DNA of 64,000 bases from Streptomyces sp. NBC_01549. GTDB lineage: Bacteria; Actinomycetota; Actinomycetes; Streptomycetales; Streptomycetaceae. The stretch spans positions 62,001 through 126,000 of the forward strand of contig NZ_JAPEPW010000001.1 in NCBI RefSeq assembly GCF_026339955.1, read 5' to 3'. The notes beneath the pieces are model-generated. The model was not told the DNA's origin. It saw nothing but the letters and a program-made list of their open reading frames with translations, and ran no database searches. Made by a program: the position numbers and the translations under genes. Numbering within the stretch: the first letter of the stretch is position 1; each line of letters begins with the position of its first letter. Of the stretch, positions 1 to 9,553 are shown in pieces.

Positions 1-1
1 A

Positions 2-229
2 CCGGCCGGCAGCCTGGACAGCAAGGGCACCCGCGAGGTGATGCGCTTGCTGTCCCGGTTCCACCACCGGGGACAGACGATCGTCCTGGTCACCCATGAC
101 GCCCGGCTGGCGAGCGCCGCGGACAGGGTGATCAGCTTCTTCGACGGCCGGATCGCCGACGACGCGGAACTCGACACCACCCCATCCCGACGGCCGGGGG
201 CGTCCGGAGTGCTGAGGCTCAAGGACTGA
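2..229 (+). CDS. ABC transporter ATP-binding protein, C-terminal end (partial)
   Basis: Only the end of the gene is in the window. The visible part has the residues that follow the Walker B Glu (GSLDSKG, as in DEPTGSLDS of the LolD/MacB family) and the H-switch VLVTHD, with a short C-terminal tail. It would be the cytoplasmic ATPase that drives the FtsX-like permease 39 nt downstream, in the same operon. Family assignment is from motifs; the substrate is unknown. Confidence 0.9.
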   Translation, partial: PAGSLDSKGTREVMRLLSRFHHRGQTIVLVTHDARLASAADRVISFFDGRIADDAELDTTPSRRPGASGVLRLKD

Positions 230-268
230 CCCGCGGTCGTACGACGACACCCGAAAGGGCTGGCTCTC

Positions 269-2584
269 ATGCGCGCCACTTTGCGCTGGGCACACTCCGA
301 CCTGCGCACCCACCGCGGCGAGGCACTCTTCCTCGTGCTCGCCACCGCCGGCATCGTCATATCGCTGCTGCTGGCCGGCGCGCTGTTCGGCTATGCCACC
401 AACCCCTGGCAGCGCGTCTTCTCCCAGACACACGGCGCCCACGTGTGGATCCACACCGGCACCTCCACCGACCTCGGGAAGCTCACGACCGTGGACGGGA
501 TCGAAGCCGTCGCCGGCCCCTACGCCACCGCTGCGACCACCCTCACCGCACCCGGAACCCGTGCCAGCGTGGAACTGCGAGCCACGCCGTCAGCCCCCTC
601 CGTGGGCCGCCCCCTCCTCACCGCCGGCCATTGGCTGGACCCGAGAACACCCGAGGGTGTGGTCCTGGAGAGCCGCCTCGCCCGCGCCCTGCTCGCCGGC
701 CCCGGGGACACCCTCTCCCTGCCGGACGGCACCGGAAAGGTCACGGTCGTAGGCGTCGCCGACACCGCCGAAGCCCGCTACCGCCCGGGGGAACAGCCCG
801 GTCTCGTCTGGGTCCTGCCCGCCGCCCTGCGCCATCCCACAGGCCAGATCATCGGGCTGCGTCTGGTAGACCCCGCCGAGACGGACTACGCCGTCCAGCG
901 GGCCGTCACCGCCCTGGGCGCCGGTGCCATCGGCGAGGTCTCCACCTGGCAGCAGGCACGCGCAGAGGCCCAGGGCGACAACCGTCTCCTGGGCCAGGTG
1001 CTGGGTCTGTTCGGCTTCGGCGCGCTCATAGCCGCCGGGTTCGCCGTGCACGGGGCGATCGCCACCCGGATCCGCGGCCACCTGCGCGACATATCCGTCC
1101 TGAAGGCCATCGGATTCACCCCCAGCCAGCTCGTCCGCGTCTTCCTCTCGCAGCACATCGCGTACGCCCTCCTCGGCGCCGTCGGGGCGGTCACGGTGAC
1201 GGACGCACTGGGCGGCCGAGTCCCGGGCCGGCTGGGAGACGCCGTCCGCCTGTGGCAGGTGCTGCCCGGTCACACGCTGACCCAGTTCGCCGTCCCGGCG
1301 GGGGCCGTGCTGTTCATCGCCGCGACAACGGGGCTGGCGGCCTGGCGCGCCGGACGCGTCCCCCCGGTGCCCAGGGGCCGGCCGGCCGGCGCACACGAGG
1401 CACACGAACCGCGGGCGGAACGAATTGCGTCGGGAAAGCGACTCCCGGCACTGATGCGGCGAGCCCTGGAGATCAGAGTGCCCGCCCCCTTGGTGCTGGG
1501 CCTGCACGGCACCCTCACCCGCCCGGCGCGCTCCCTCGCCACCGTCGCCCGCCTCACGCTGCCGTTGCTGCTGATCGTCGTGGCGATGAGCGCCTGGACG
1601 ACCCTCGACCGCCTTCACAGGGACCCCGAGCGGATCGGTGTACCGGCCGCTCTGACCGTCCGCGCCCACGGGGGACCGGGCGACCAGGACCTGCGCGCCC
1701 TGCTGGAACGCGACCCGCAAGTCGTGTCCGCGTATCCGGGCGTCGAAGTGGCCGCACTCGTGCCGGGCCAGACGACCACGATCGCCCTGCGAGGCCTGGG
1801 CAGCAGCCGCTCCCCCTACCCCTACACCGTCGCCGAAGGACGCGCGGCGCGCGAGAGCGACGAAGCCGTCGCCGGTCAGGGTCTCCTCGACCTGCTGAAC
1901 GTGCACGTGGGCGACTGGGTCCGCATGACGGTCGGCGACCAGCCCCAGATCCTGCACATCGTGGGCCGCGTCATCGAACCGGAGAACGCGGGCCGCGTCA
2001 TCTCCACCTCGCTCGACACTCTTCGCGACAACGACCCGCGTCTCACCCCGACCCTCTACCAGCTCCGTCTGCGACCCGGCGCCGACCCGAGCACCGTCGC
2101 ACGCCGGCTGACCGCAGCCGGACAGGACCGGCTGGACGTACGTGCCGCGGCCAACCCGGCCGACGAGCTGTCCCCGCTGCGCGGGGTCGTGGCGGGCCTC
2201 ATCCTCGTACTGGCCCTGATCGGACTCGTCGAGGTGCTGACGGCGATCGGCGGCACCGTCCGAGAGGGCGAGCGCGACCTGCTGGCCTGGAGAGCCATCG
2301 GCATGTCCCCCCGCCAGATCACCGCGGTGACCATGACGGCCATGGGCTGTACCGCCCTGGCTGCCTTCGCCGCCGCCGCGGCGCTCGGTACTCCTGCCGC
2401 CCGCTGGCTGATCGACACGCAGGGCAGGTCGAGTGGTATCGGGGCGGGCATCGCCCAGGACCCGCCGGTGCTGCTCCTGGTGCTCTTCGGGGCGGCCACC
2501 TCTCTGGGCGCGGCCGGTCTCGCGGCACTGCCGGCGGCGCGTGCGGCCCGGCGCCGGCTGGCGGACACGCTGGCGGCGGCGTGA
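269..2584 (+). CDS. FtsX-like ABC transporter permease
   Basis: A 771-residue membrane protein with the layout of a duplicated FtsX/MacB permease. The first transmembrane helix is near residues 18-38, an extracytoplasmic domain follows, and helices near 240-370 sit next to the cytoplasmic motif SVLKAIGFTPSQL. A second copy has a helix near 430, another periplasmic-type domain, and a terminal helix group near 645-770 with the matching motif AWRAIGMSPRQI. The ATG follows GAAAGGG at about 8 nt. It pairs with the upstream ATPase, probably to export a lipid or peptide or to extract lipoproteins. No substrate-specific feature is seen. Confidence 0.92.
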   Translation: MRATLRWAHSDLRTHRGEALFLVLATAGIVISLLLAGALFGYATNPWQRVFSQTHGAHVWIHTGTSTDLGKLTTVDGIEAVAGPYATAATTLTAPGTRASVELRATPSAPSVGRPLLTAGHWLDPRTPEGVVLESRLARALLAGPGDTLSLPDGTGKVTVVGVADTAEARYRPGEQPGLVWVLPAALRHPTGQIIGLRLVDPAETDYAVQRAVTALGAGAIGEVSTWQQARAEAQGDNRLLGQVLGLFGFGALIAAGFAVHGAIATRIRGHLRDISVLKAIGFTPSQLVRVFLSQHIAYALLGAVGAVTVTDALGGRVPGRLGDAVRLWQVLPGHTLTQFAVPAGAVLFIAATTGLAAWRAGRVPPVPRGRPAGAHEAHEPRAERIASGKRLPALMRRALEIRVPAPLVLGLHGTLTRPARSLATVARLTLPLLLIVVAMSAWTTLDRLHRDPERIGVPAALTVRAHGGPGDQDLRALLERDPQVVSAYPGVEVAALVPGQTTTIALRGLGSSRSPYPYTVAEGRAARESDEAVAGQGLLDLLNVHVGDWVRMTVGDQPQILHIVGRVIEPENAGRVISTSLDTLRDNDPRLTPTLYQLRLRPGADPSTVARRLTAAGQDRLDVRAAANPADELSPLRGVVAGLILVLALIGLVEVLTAIGGTVREGERDLLAWRAIGMSPRQITAVTMTAMGCTALAAFAAAAALGTPAARWLIDTQGRSSGIGAGIAQDPPVLLLVLFGAATSLGAAGLAALPAARAARRRLADTLAAA

Positions 2585-3002
2585 GAGCAGCAGGCTGGGG
2601 CACGGAATCTCGGCGACGGCCAGGACGAGTCCCGCCCACCACCCAGCGAAGGACGCGTAGCGAAGTCACGCGGTGTCGCGACCGAAGAGGTGGTGTGCCG
2701 GCTCCCACACGATCCGGGCATTCGCCCCGGCGTCGGTGGCCGTGCCCGGACACAGGCACGGCCACCGGCTGGTCTTCGAGATGTCGAAGGCTCGAAGGAG
2801 ATCAACACGACGGCCGCACCAGACGATCTGCCCTCGCAAGCCCTCACGGAAGGCAACCTTGCCGCGGTGAGTCCCTACTCTCAAGGGAGCATGACGTCAG
2901 AAGCGCCGATGAGGTGACGCAAACCGGTCTCCGCAGCTGGACGGCACACCGAGGACGTCACCGAGGCGAATCCGTGCACCGAGTCATCGAGTGTTCGGCC
3001 GA
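2585..3002. other. Intergenic, no recognisable gene
   Basis: About 418 bases between convergent genes. Short open frames exist on both strands but none has a family signature or a good ribosome site. No hairpin stood out by eye. Confidence 0.5.
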
Positions 3003-3713
3003 TCAGCCGAATTCGAGGGCCACTTGGAAATGGTCGGGGTCGAGGAGGCTGACGACGTGCTCGACGAGCGAGCCGTCTGCCGCCCGACTGGTAAGCCGGG
3101 TGTCGAGGAACCAGTCACCCTGCCGTCTGCGCAACAGCTCCGCCTCCCGAACGTCTATCCGCCGCCCAGCCAGCCGCTGCTCACCGTGGTCAGAGCGCAG
3201 CCCGGCACGCAGCATGATGTCGGTGAGCGACTCTCCGTCCGCCGGTGCCCTGGACAGCAGCTCACGCACACCCGGGACTGGAGGCAGAAAGCTCCGCTCG
3301 TAGGAGACCACGGCCCCGTCCGCGAGCAGCTCACGGGTCCGCTCGACACACACGAACAACGCTTCCGACAGGCCGAGTCGGGCAGCGAGCCGTTCGTCGT
3401 GCTCCTCCGTGACGGCGAGGGTCCGCACGCGGGTGTCGATGCCCTGGTCGGCGAGGGCGTGGGCCCAGCCGAGGCGGCCGTCGAGCGGACGGCCGTCGAA
3501 GAGGACGTAGGAGCCCTCGCCGGCGCGGGTGGCGATCAGTCCGGCCTCGTTCAGTTCAGCGAGCGCCGAGCGGACCGTCGTACGGCTGACGCCGAAGCGC
3601 TCGGCGAGGGCGTGCTCGCCGGGAAGTCGTTCGCCCACCGGGCGGGTGCCACTGCGGATCTCCTTGGCGAGCGCCTCGGTGATCCGATGGTACTTGAGGA
3701 GGACCTCGTTCAC
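3003..3713 (-). CDS. GntR-family transcriptional regulator (HutC/UTRA type)
   Basis: A 236-residue cytoplasmic regulator. Residues about 5-75 form the GntR winged helix (RFGVSRTTVRSALAELNEAG) and the rest reads as a UTRA effector domain. The GTG start overlaps the stop of the upstream hydrolase gene in a GTGA, which fixes the start and shows translational coupling. It is the last gene of a permease-hydrolase-regulator operon and probably responds to the permease substrate or a product of the hydrolase. The effector cannot be told from sequence. Confidence 0.9.
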   Translation of the reverse strand: MNEVLLKYHRITEALAKEIRSGTRPVGERLPGEHALAERFGVSRTTVRSALAELNEAGLIATRAGEGSYVLFDGRPLDGRLGWAHALADQGIDTRVRTLAVTEEHDERLAARLGLSEALFVCVERTRELLADGAVVSYERSFLPPVPGVRELLSRAPADGESLTDIMLRAGLRSDHGEQRLAGRRIDVREAELLRRRQGDWFLDTRLTSRAADGSLVEHVVSLLDPDHFQVALEFG

Positions 3714-4264
3714 GGCCGCCCTTCCAGCACCTCGGCGAGAGTGACCACCCGGATCAGCGGGCGGTAGAGGTCCATGACGTACAGCGCCTTGGCGTGCGAG
3801 GCGTCGTCCACGCCCGCGCAGGCGTCGGACACCACCAGCACCTCCACTCCGGCGTCGGCGGCGGCCAGGGCCGTCGACAGGACGCAGCAGTCGGTGCTGA
3901 CCCCCGCCAGGACCAGACGGTCGTACGGGGCGACGCGCTCGGCGAGTTCCGGAGTCCACTTCCCGAAGGTCGTGGCGTCCGCCAAGTGCCTCGCTTCGAC
4001 CTCGAACTCTTCCGTCAACCGCCACAGGGGCGCGTGGGGTGGCTGGAGCGCGAAGGGCCACTGTTCGTAGTAGGCGCCCCAGGCTCCAACGGGCTTGTCG
4101 GGGGCCAGGAAGCGGGTGAACGTGACGTGTTCGCCGAAGGACGGCAGCAGCCGTCGTACGCCTGCCGCCGCCTCCTCGAAACGCGGGGTGAACCACGGGC
4201 TGGCGGGGTCGGCGAAGACGCGCTGCATGTCGATGACGGCGAGCAGGCCAGTGCCGTCGGTCAT
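3710..4264 (-). CDS. Cysteine hydrolase of the isochorismatase family
   Basis: A 184-residue protein with the isochorismatase-like fold. The catalytic Asp is in AVIDMQRVF near the N terminus, the Lys is in FGKWTPEL, and the nucleophile Cys is in GVSTDCCVLSTALAA. Such enzymes cleave amides or ureides (nicotinamidase, ureidoacrylate and carbamoylsarcosine hydrolases). Its start overlaps the stop of an NCS1-type permease fragment and its stop overlaps the GntR start. This suggests a role in uptake and breakdown of a nitrogenous ring compound or ureide; that is inference from neighbours. Confidence 0.88.
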   Translation of the reverse strand: MTDGTGLLAVIDMQRVFADPASPWFTPRFEEAAAGVRRLLPSFGEHVTFTRFLAPDKPVGAWGAYYEQWPFALQPPHAPLWRLTEEFEVEARHLADATTFGKWTPELAERVAPYDRLVLAGVSTDCCVLSTALAAADAGVEVLVVSDACAGVDDASHAKALYVMDLYRPLIRVVTLAEVLEGRP

Positions 4265-4672
4265 ATGCTGAGCACCGCTTCGTTGTCGTCGACGGCCGTG
4301 CTCGGAGCTTGCTCCTCCTGCTGGCGCACGCGTCTACGGGCCAGGGCGAGTGTGCCGAGAAAGCCGAGCGCGAGGGCAGCCAGAACCCCTAGGTTGGCGT
4401 ATGCCCAGGAGCCGGACTTGCCGCCGAGACCGACGGGGGCGAGCAGGTAGCCCTGCCACTCCAGCCAGCTCGCGGCCGTGTTGGTGACCAGGCCCCAGCC
4501 GACCGCGGTGGCGCAGAGGGTGAGCAGGAGGGGTGCAAGGGGGACATCGCCGTAGCGACCCCCAGGGCGGTAAAGGGCCCCTTCGTCGTAGTCGCGGCGG
4601 CGCAGTGCCAGGTCCGCGAGCATGATGCCACACCATGCGGCGACAGGGATGCCGAGCGTGGTCAGGATTCAT
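4261..4672 (-). pseudogene. NCS1-family (purine/cytosine/allantoin) permease, C-terminal remnant
   Basis: The reading frame contains the end of an NCS1 transporter: LGIPVAAWCGIMLADL, a cytoplasmic segment, then two hydrophobic helices and a charged tail. About three quarters of the usual protein is absent. Upstream of about 4670 the frame runs into a stop and the sequence changes to unrelated DNA. The stop overlaps the hydrolase start, so the gene was once the first member of this operon. The internal ATG at 4623 could give a roughly 120-residue peptide, but not a working transporter. Confidence 0.8.
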
Positions 4673-5034
4673 GGCGATCGCCTGCGCAGGAGAGGCAGTT
4701 CCGGACGGGGGTTTTCCGCCCGGAGGCCAGAGGATGGACCGGCCGGCCCTGGGCGGCACACCAGCGTGCGACGGCGCTCGACGAACCGGGGCCGTCAGTG
4801 ACCGCACCGTCGCGGCTCTCATTTTCACGGGGCGCGGGAATCGTCCTCGTCTCTTCTGCCGGTCCGATCACTTCACACACCCGACGCGGGAGGATGCCGC
4901 CGCCAGAGACCGAAGGGACTCGGATGCGAAAGGAGTGCAAAGGCCGCCTCGGAAAAGCAGGTCCGTCTCATCCGCATGCGGTCTCTGTCGACAACCCGAG
5001 CCAGCGACTGTCAGTCCACAGGGCCCGGTCGGCA
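4673..5034. other. Junction region without a recognisable gene
   Basis: Lies between the truncated permease and NRPS debris. No frame on either strand gives a family signature. It contains the breakpoint at which the permease was cut. Confidence 0.4.
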
Positions 5035-5674
5035 GGGCGAGTACCTCGGAGACCGGCGACGACCTGCGCGCCGCGCTCGCCCGCCGACTGCCCGAGTACA
5101 TGATCCCCGCCGTCGTCGTCAGCCTGGAGACCCTCCCCTCAACCGCGGCGGCAAGGCCGACCGGGCGGAACTGCTGCGGCTCGTGCACGAGCGCACCACC
5201 ACCCAGGTCAACACCGCCGGCCCACGCGACCACTCGAGCACACCCTGTACCGGATCCGGCAGCGGATACTGCTCCACCCGGACATCGGTGTGAGCGACAG
5301 CTTCTTCAAGGTCGCCGCACCTCGCGGGGCTGGCCGGCGTCGTGCATGCCGTCGGCACGGCCGCCGGCGGACTCCTCGCCCGCCGCGACTCCGCCGCCGC
5401 CCGGCGTACCACGGCGAACAAACTGCGTGGTGCGCCGCTCGTCGAACGGCTCATCGCCGACCATGGCCCGGACTAGGCCCTCTACTGCTCCTCGATGGCG
5501 GCCCGACTCGCTCACCCCGCTGGAGTTGCTCGAAGAGTGAAACGCCGTTACGGCACCGACGTCGACCACTACGGGCTCTTCGCGCCTCCCCGTGTACAGG
5601 CGATCGCCGCCGCCCTCGCCGCGGCTTCGGCCGTCCCGCGCGCCGGCCTGCCCCACCCCACCAGACGGAAATGA
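5035..5674 (+). pseudogene. Decayed NRPS/PKS gene (adenylation end, carrier, ketoreductase and ACP scraps)
   Basis: Pieces of megasynthase domains follow each other in shifting frames. The end of an adenylation domain comes first (LRAALARRLPEYMIP, frame starting near 5035), then LNRGGKADRAELL one frame over near 5140. A carrier-protein start follows (IRQRILLHPDIGVSDSFF, near 5250-5310). A ketoreductase piece (LAGVVHAVGTAAGG ... LRGAPLVERLIADHGPD, then a TAG, then ALYCSSMAA, 5321-5510) is next. Last is an ACP-like end (PDSLTPLELLEE in one frame, KRRYGTDVDHYGLFAPP in another). The final frame stops at 5672-5674, 10 nt before the next start. It cannot make a megasynthase; it is the residue of a hybrid cluster after large internal deletions. 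Confidence 0.75.
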
Positions 5675-5684
5675 GGAGGCCGCC

Positions 5685-6758
5685 GTGTCCCACCCCTAGA
5701 CCCGCCTGCCCGCACGGTCCTTCTGGCGCACCGCCGTCGCCGAACCCGACCCACTCGACATCACCGACCTGTGGACACCGAAGTTCGCCATCGGCGCCGA
5801 CGCCCCTGTCGTCACCGCCGGGTCCTGCTTCGCCGCCCACATCGGACGCGCTCTGCTGAACGAGGGCATGCACTGGTACGACGCCGAACTCCCGCCGCCC
5901 GGCCTGACCCGGGCGCAACAGTCGGCCCGCGGCTACCGCCGCTTCTCCTTCCGCACCGGCAACATCTACACCGCGGCGGCGCTGCGCCAGTGGGTCGCCT
6001 GGGCGCTCGACGAGGAGAAACCTCCCGAGGAGGTGTGGGAGGACGGAGGAGCCTTCCACGATCCCTATCGTCCCTCGGTGGAACCGGACGGTTTCGCCTC
6101 CCGGGAACACCTGCTGGCGTCCCGCGATATCACCCTGGCCGCCATCCGCACCGCCCTCGTCAGGGCCGACGTCCTCGTCTTCACTCTCGGCCTGACCGAG
6201 GCGTGGCACGACACCGGGACAGGCACCGTGCTGCCGATGTGCCCAGGCACTGTCCATGGCACCTTCGAGCCGTCCCGGCACGTCCTGCACCAGCACACGG
6301 TGGCCCGGGTCCTTGACGACCTGACGGCCGTCCTGGCCCTGGCACGCGGTGTCGACTCCCGGCTGCGCACGGTCCTCACGGTTTCATCGGTCCCGCTGAC
6401 GGCGACCGCCACCGGCCGCCACGCCTTGACCGCTACCACCCACTCCAAGTCGGTGCTGCGCGCGGCGGCGGGCCAGCTCGCGGACGAGAGCGACTGGGTC
6501 GACTACTTCCCCTCGTACGAGATCGTCACCGGCTTCCCCTACCGGGCGACGTTCTACGAACCCAATCTCCGCACCGTGAGCCCCGACGGGGTGGCTTTCG
6601 TCATGCGGCACTTCTTCCGGGCTCTTGAGGGCGACCCCGATCCGGCGCAGCCCGCGCCGGACCCGACCACCCCCGTCACCGGCGGAGAGGACCAATGGTG
6701 TGACGACGCCGTGCTCGACTACTACAACCCCCGCACCCCGGTTCCTCCTGCTCGGTGA
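5685..6758 (+). pseudogene. GSCFA-domain protein with an in-frame amber codon near the start
   Basis: The protein carries the literal family motif GSCFA (VVTAGSCFAAHIG) followed by a long conserved body (FTLGLTEAWHD, DYFPSYEIVTG), so the GSCFA/SGNH-like family is clear. A GTG at 5685 sits behind AGGAGG and opens VSHP, but the fifth codon is TAG (5697-5699). The same frame then continues without a stop to 6758. Translation could only restart at the internal ATG at 5868, after the GSCFA motif. In natural-product clusters such proteins accompany NRPS/PKS genes and may act on tethered intermediates; that role is inference. The 3' end overlaps the next gene. Confidence 0.75.
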
Positions 6759-7385
6759 CTCCCACGCCGGATGTATCGGGCGGGCCGCCCGGGACGCCGG
6801 TCTGCCCTTCGTGGGCGGCCCGGTCGGCTCGGGGCGCGACTTCCTCGGACCGTTCTCCGATGTCGACGGCGGTTCGGTCGCTTTCCGGGACGTGCACGCG
6901 CAGCGGCTGTTCGAGGAGTTCCTGGGCGCGCTGGAGACGACCGGGCCCCACAGGCTCAAGGTGCCGCTCGTGTGCACGTTCGGGCTCAGCGCGCACACGA
7001 CAGCCACTCGACAGAACTGGGACATCCACCGCGACCGGAACGGCACCGTCCCCGGCGGGTTCCTGCGCAGCGGCCTGTTCGCCGGCCTGGTCCTGGCCGG
7101 CGTGCGCGGCGCGCTGGCCTTCTACGACCACACGGCCGCCCTCGGGCTACGGGTGCTGGCCCCGTTGCCGCCGCAACGCGTCCCCGGCATGTCCGACCCT
7201 GACGTCTTCTTCGCCGCCCAGGAGGTCATCGGCGCAGCGGCGTGGAGACGGTCGACCTGCGAGCCCGGGTCACCGACGGCTCGGGACATCAGCGACCCGC
7301 CTTCTGCCAGAAAGAGGACACGATCCACGGCAACGACGCCTTCGGCCGCCTCGTCGTGGCCGAACTCCTCGACCGAGGCGTGTGA
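6700..7385 (+). pseudogene. SGNH-hydrolase-like protein, frameshifted
   Basis: The start is GTG 6700 behind GGCGGAGAGG, overlapping the GSCFA gene. The N terminus has RFLLLGDSHAGC, the GDSH block of SGNH-fold hydrolases. Near the C terminus DTIHGNDAFGRLV gives the Asp-x-x-His catalytic block. The two halves are in different frames, with the shift near 7234-7240 after QEVIGA. Without it the product would be about 228 residues. It is probably a partner of the GSCFA protein in the same lost pathway. The family call rests on the two catalytic blocks only. Confidence 0.65.
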
Positions 7386-7458
7386 CCACCCCGGTCCGCG
7401 GGCCCCCGCGCCCCCCTTCCCGGCCCCCACACCACCGGCGTCACCATGGAGGTCCCTC

Positions 7459-8336
7459 ATGGAGGGCTACACCCTGCAAGCTGTGGAGCGGCTCACCACC
7501 CGCACCGCCGAGCCCTGTGACACCCTCTCCGTCACCCCGATCACCCCGGTGCCGGGCGCCGAGGTCAGCGGCCTCGATCTCTCCCGGGAGCTGACGCCTC
7601 AGCAGAAGAAGGAGCGAAGCACGCCTTCCGCACCCACCCTGTGCTGGTCTTCCGTGACCAGGACATCACCCCCGAGCAACACAAGCGTTTCGCGGGTGCC
7701 TTCGGCGAGCTGCATCCCGTCGCCCTCGCGCCCCAGGGGTCAGGCCCGCATGTCCTGGAGATCAGGGCGGGCAAGGACTCCAAGGCCGTCGCGGGCAACG
7801 GCTGGCACTCCGACGGCACCGCCGACCCCGAGCCGTCCCTCGGCTCGGTGCTGTACGTCACGAGGATCCCCGAGGGCGGCAGCGGCGGCGACACCCTGTT
7901 GCAACATGCACCTCGCCTACGACGTGCTCTCTCTCCCACCCTGCGCGGCTTCCTGGACGGCCTGACCGCGCTCCACGACGGCGCCCTGCCCTGGACCGCG
8001 GCCGGGCAGACCCCGCCGCCCGAGTACGACGTGCCGCGCACCGAGCACCCGGTCGTCGTCCGCCATCCGCAGAACGGCCGCAGGCTGCTGTTCGTCAACG
8101 GCCCCTACACCTCGCACATCACCCAGCTGTCGCGCGCCGAGAGCGACGCGCGGTTGGAGATGCTGTACGCGCACATCGCCCGCACCCCGCTGCTGCACTG
8201 CCGGGTCCGCTGACAGGAACGCACGCTGGTGTTCCGGGACAACCGCAGCGTGCAGCAAGACGCGGTATGGGACTACTTCCCGCACACCCGTGAAGGGCGC
8301 CGCGTCGCCATCGAAGGCAGCCGTCTGCAGGGCTGA
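7459..8336 (+). pseudogene. TauD/TfdA-type Fe(II)/2-oxoglutarate oxygenase, degraded
   Basis: ATG 7459 follows GGAGG. The N terminus (ITPVPGAEVSGLDLS) and core (VLVFRDQDITPEQHKRFA, WHSDGTADPEPS) are TauD-like, and HSD supplies the first two iron ligands. The gene needs a frame change near 7608 and a pair of compensating shifts near 7896 and 7936 (NMHLAYDVLS lies in the other frame). A TGA at 8211-8213 stands where the family has Trp before LVFRDNR. The expected distal His is Gln in SVQQDAV. The enzyme is therefore dead even if read through. Expected length about 290 residues, normal for the family. Confidence 0.8.
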
Positions 8337-8366
8337 CCAAGTCCCCGACGAAAGCGAAGGTGCCCT

Positions 8367-9167
8367 GTGACCATGACCGCCGGCCGTACCGCGTTCCGTG
8401 CCGCGCTACGCGCCCAAGCCGCCGAACCGCCACACCTGGTCACCGTGACCGGGGCGTCCCTGCCCGCATGGGCATGGCACCTCGCCGCCGCTCTTCACGA
8501 CCTGTTGCCGGCCGATGTCGCGGACGACTGGGCGGCCCGGCTGCACACACTCCTCACCGGACAATCGCCCACGCGGGGCCTGTACGCCGTACACCGCTGG
8601 CAGGCCGGCACGGTCCTCCCGTTGCCGGCCCGCACGAGCCACGCGCGGGACACCGCCGCGGTCACCGCTCTGGCCGACCTGCACACTTCGGCGGCGCGGG
8701 GCACACCAACGGGCCAGGACGCCTGGCTAACCGCGCTCACCCCCGTCCTCCTGCGCCTGCACGACGCGGCCTACGACCGGGCGAGCGCGTACGCCCAGTC
8801 CCATACGGCCGCCCGCGACTTCGCACTGGCCAACGGCTTCTCCGCTACGGAGGCCGACGCCTACGCCCACGAATACGCACGCCTCAGCAGCGGCGCCAAC
8901 GCACGCGCCTTCGCGGAGTCGCACGCGCAGGCGCTCGGCGAGGCACTGGCACTGGCACACGCGTACGCGTACGCGACCGACAGCTGCGAGGCATACACGG
9001 AGACCTTTCCCAGCGCCCAGGTCCGTGCCGTCGTCCGGGCCGTCGCGGGGACCGCGGCGACGGGCACCACTTCACCGTCCACCGTGCGCCTGGCGGATGG
9101 TCTCCTCACGGCACTGCGGCCCGTCGGCCGCCGGGATCGCGGTTCGACCGCCGATCACGGTTGCTGA
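8367..9167 (+). CDS. Alanine-rich protein of unknown function
   Basis: A GTG start behind GCGAAGG gives 266 residues; a second in-frame ATG is two codons later. No enzymatic motif is recognised. There is no signal peptide or membrane helix. Residues about 120-215 are strikingly rich in Ala, His, Tyr and Glu in a helical pattern (AYAHEYARLSSGANARAFAE, LAHAYAYAT). It resembles, from memory only, SpcZ-like proteins found next to actinomycete antibiotic clusters. It is the only intact gene of the 5-9 kb cluster block, so it may keep a function of its own. Confidence 0.7.
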   Translation: MTMTAGRTAFRAALRAQAAEPPHLVTVTGASLPAWAWHLAAALHDLLPADVADDWAARLHTLLTGQSPTRGLYAVHRWQAGTVLPLPARTSHARDTAAVTALADLHTSAARGTPTGQDAWLTALTPVLLRLHDAAYDRASAYAQSHTAARDFALANGFSATEADAYAHEYARLSSGANARAFAESHAQALGEALALAHAYAYATDSCEAYTETFPSAQVRAVVRAVAGTAATGTTSPSTVRLADGLLTALRPVGRRDRGSTADHGC

Positions 9168-9553
9168 GTGATCGGTCGTCGCCGGAGTGACAAGCACCCT
9201 GGAGGACGTCTGCGACATGTTCGGGGATGCCTTCAGAGCCACGCGTGACACTTGCGGCTGCCGGCGTCCCCGGTCATGCGGTCACAACGGTGCTCCTACA
9301 GGTCGACCGGGGTCCGCGTTCACCGCTTCGGTGAGAAGACGTCGCAGTCCGACGCGCTCCTCGCCGGCACCGGCGAGGACACGGGCGTGGTCGACGCGCC
9401 GACCAGGTTCGGGCCTCCAGCGTGGACAGTGGCCCGACGGCACGTCCGCCCGGCCGCGGCGCACGAACGGAAGTGACGCGGAACCCGGTCAGGGCTCCGG
9501 ACAGGCAGTGCGTGCGGGGCACACCACTGCCGATGCCACCGTGGCGGCCCGGA
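9168..9553. other. Intergenic, nothing recognised
   Basis: About 386 bases between the unknown gene and the convergent reductase gene. Short frames on both strands lack family signatures and ribosome sites. Confidence 0.4.

Noticed and set aside
2666..2884. A 72-codon minus-strand frame as a small gene
   Set aside because: No ribosome site and no recognisable family; the region is treated as intergenic.
445..3303. A 952-codon open frame on the plus strand across the FtsX permease gene
   Set aside because: It is composed almost wholly of Arg, Pro and Gly, typical of an off-frame reading of high-GC coding DNA, and has no family signature.
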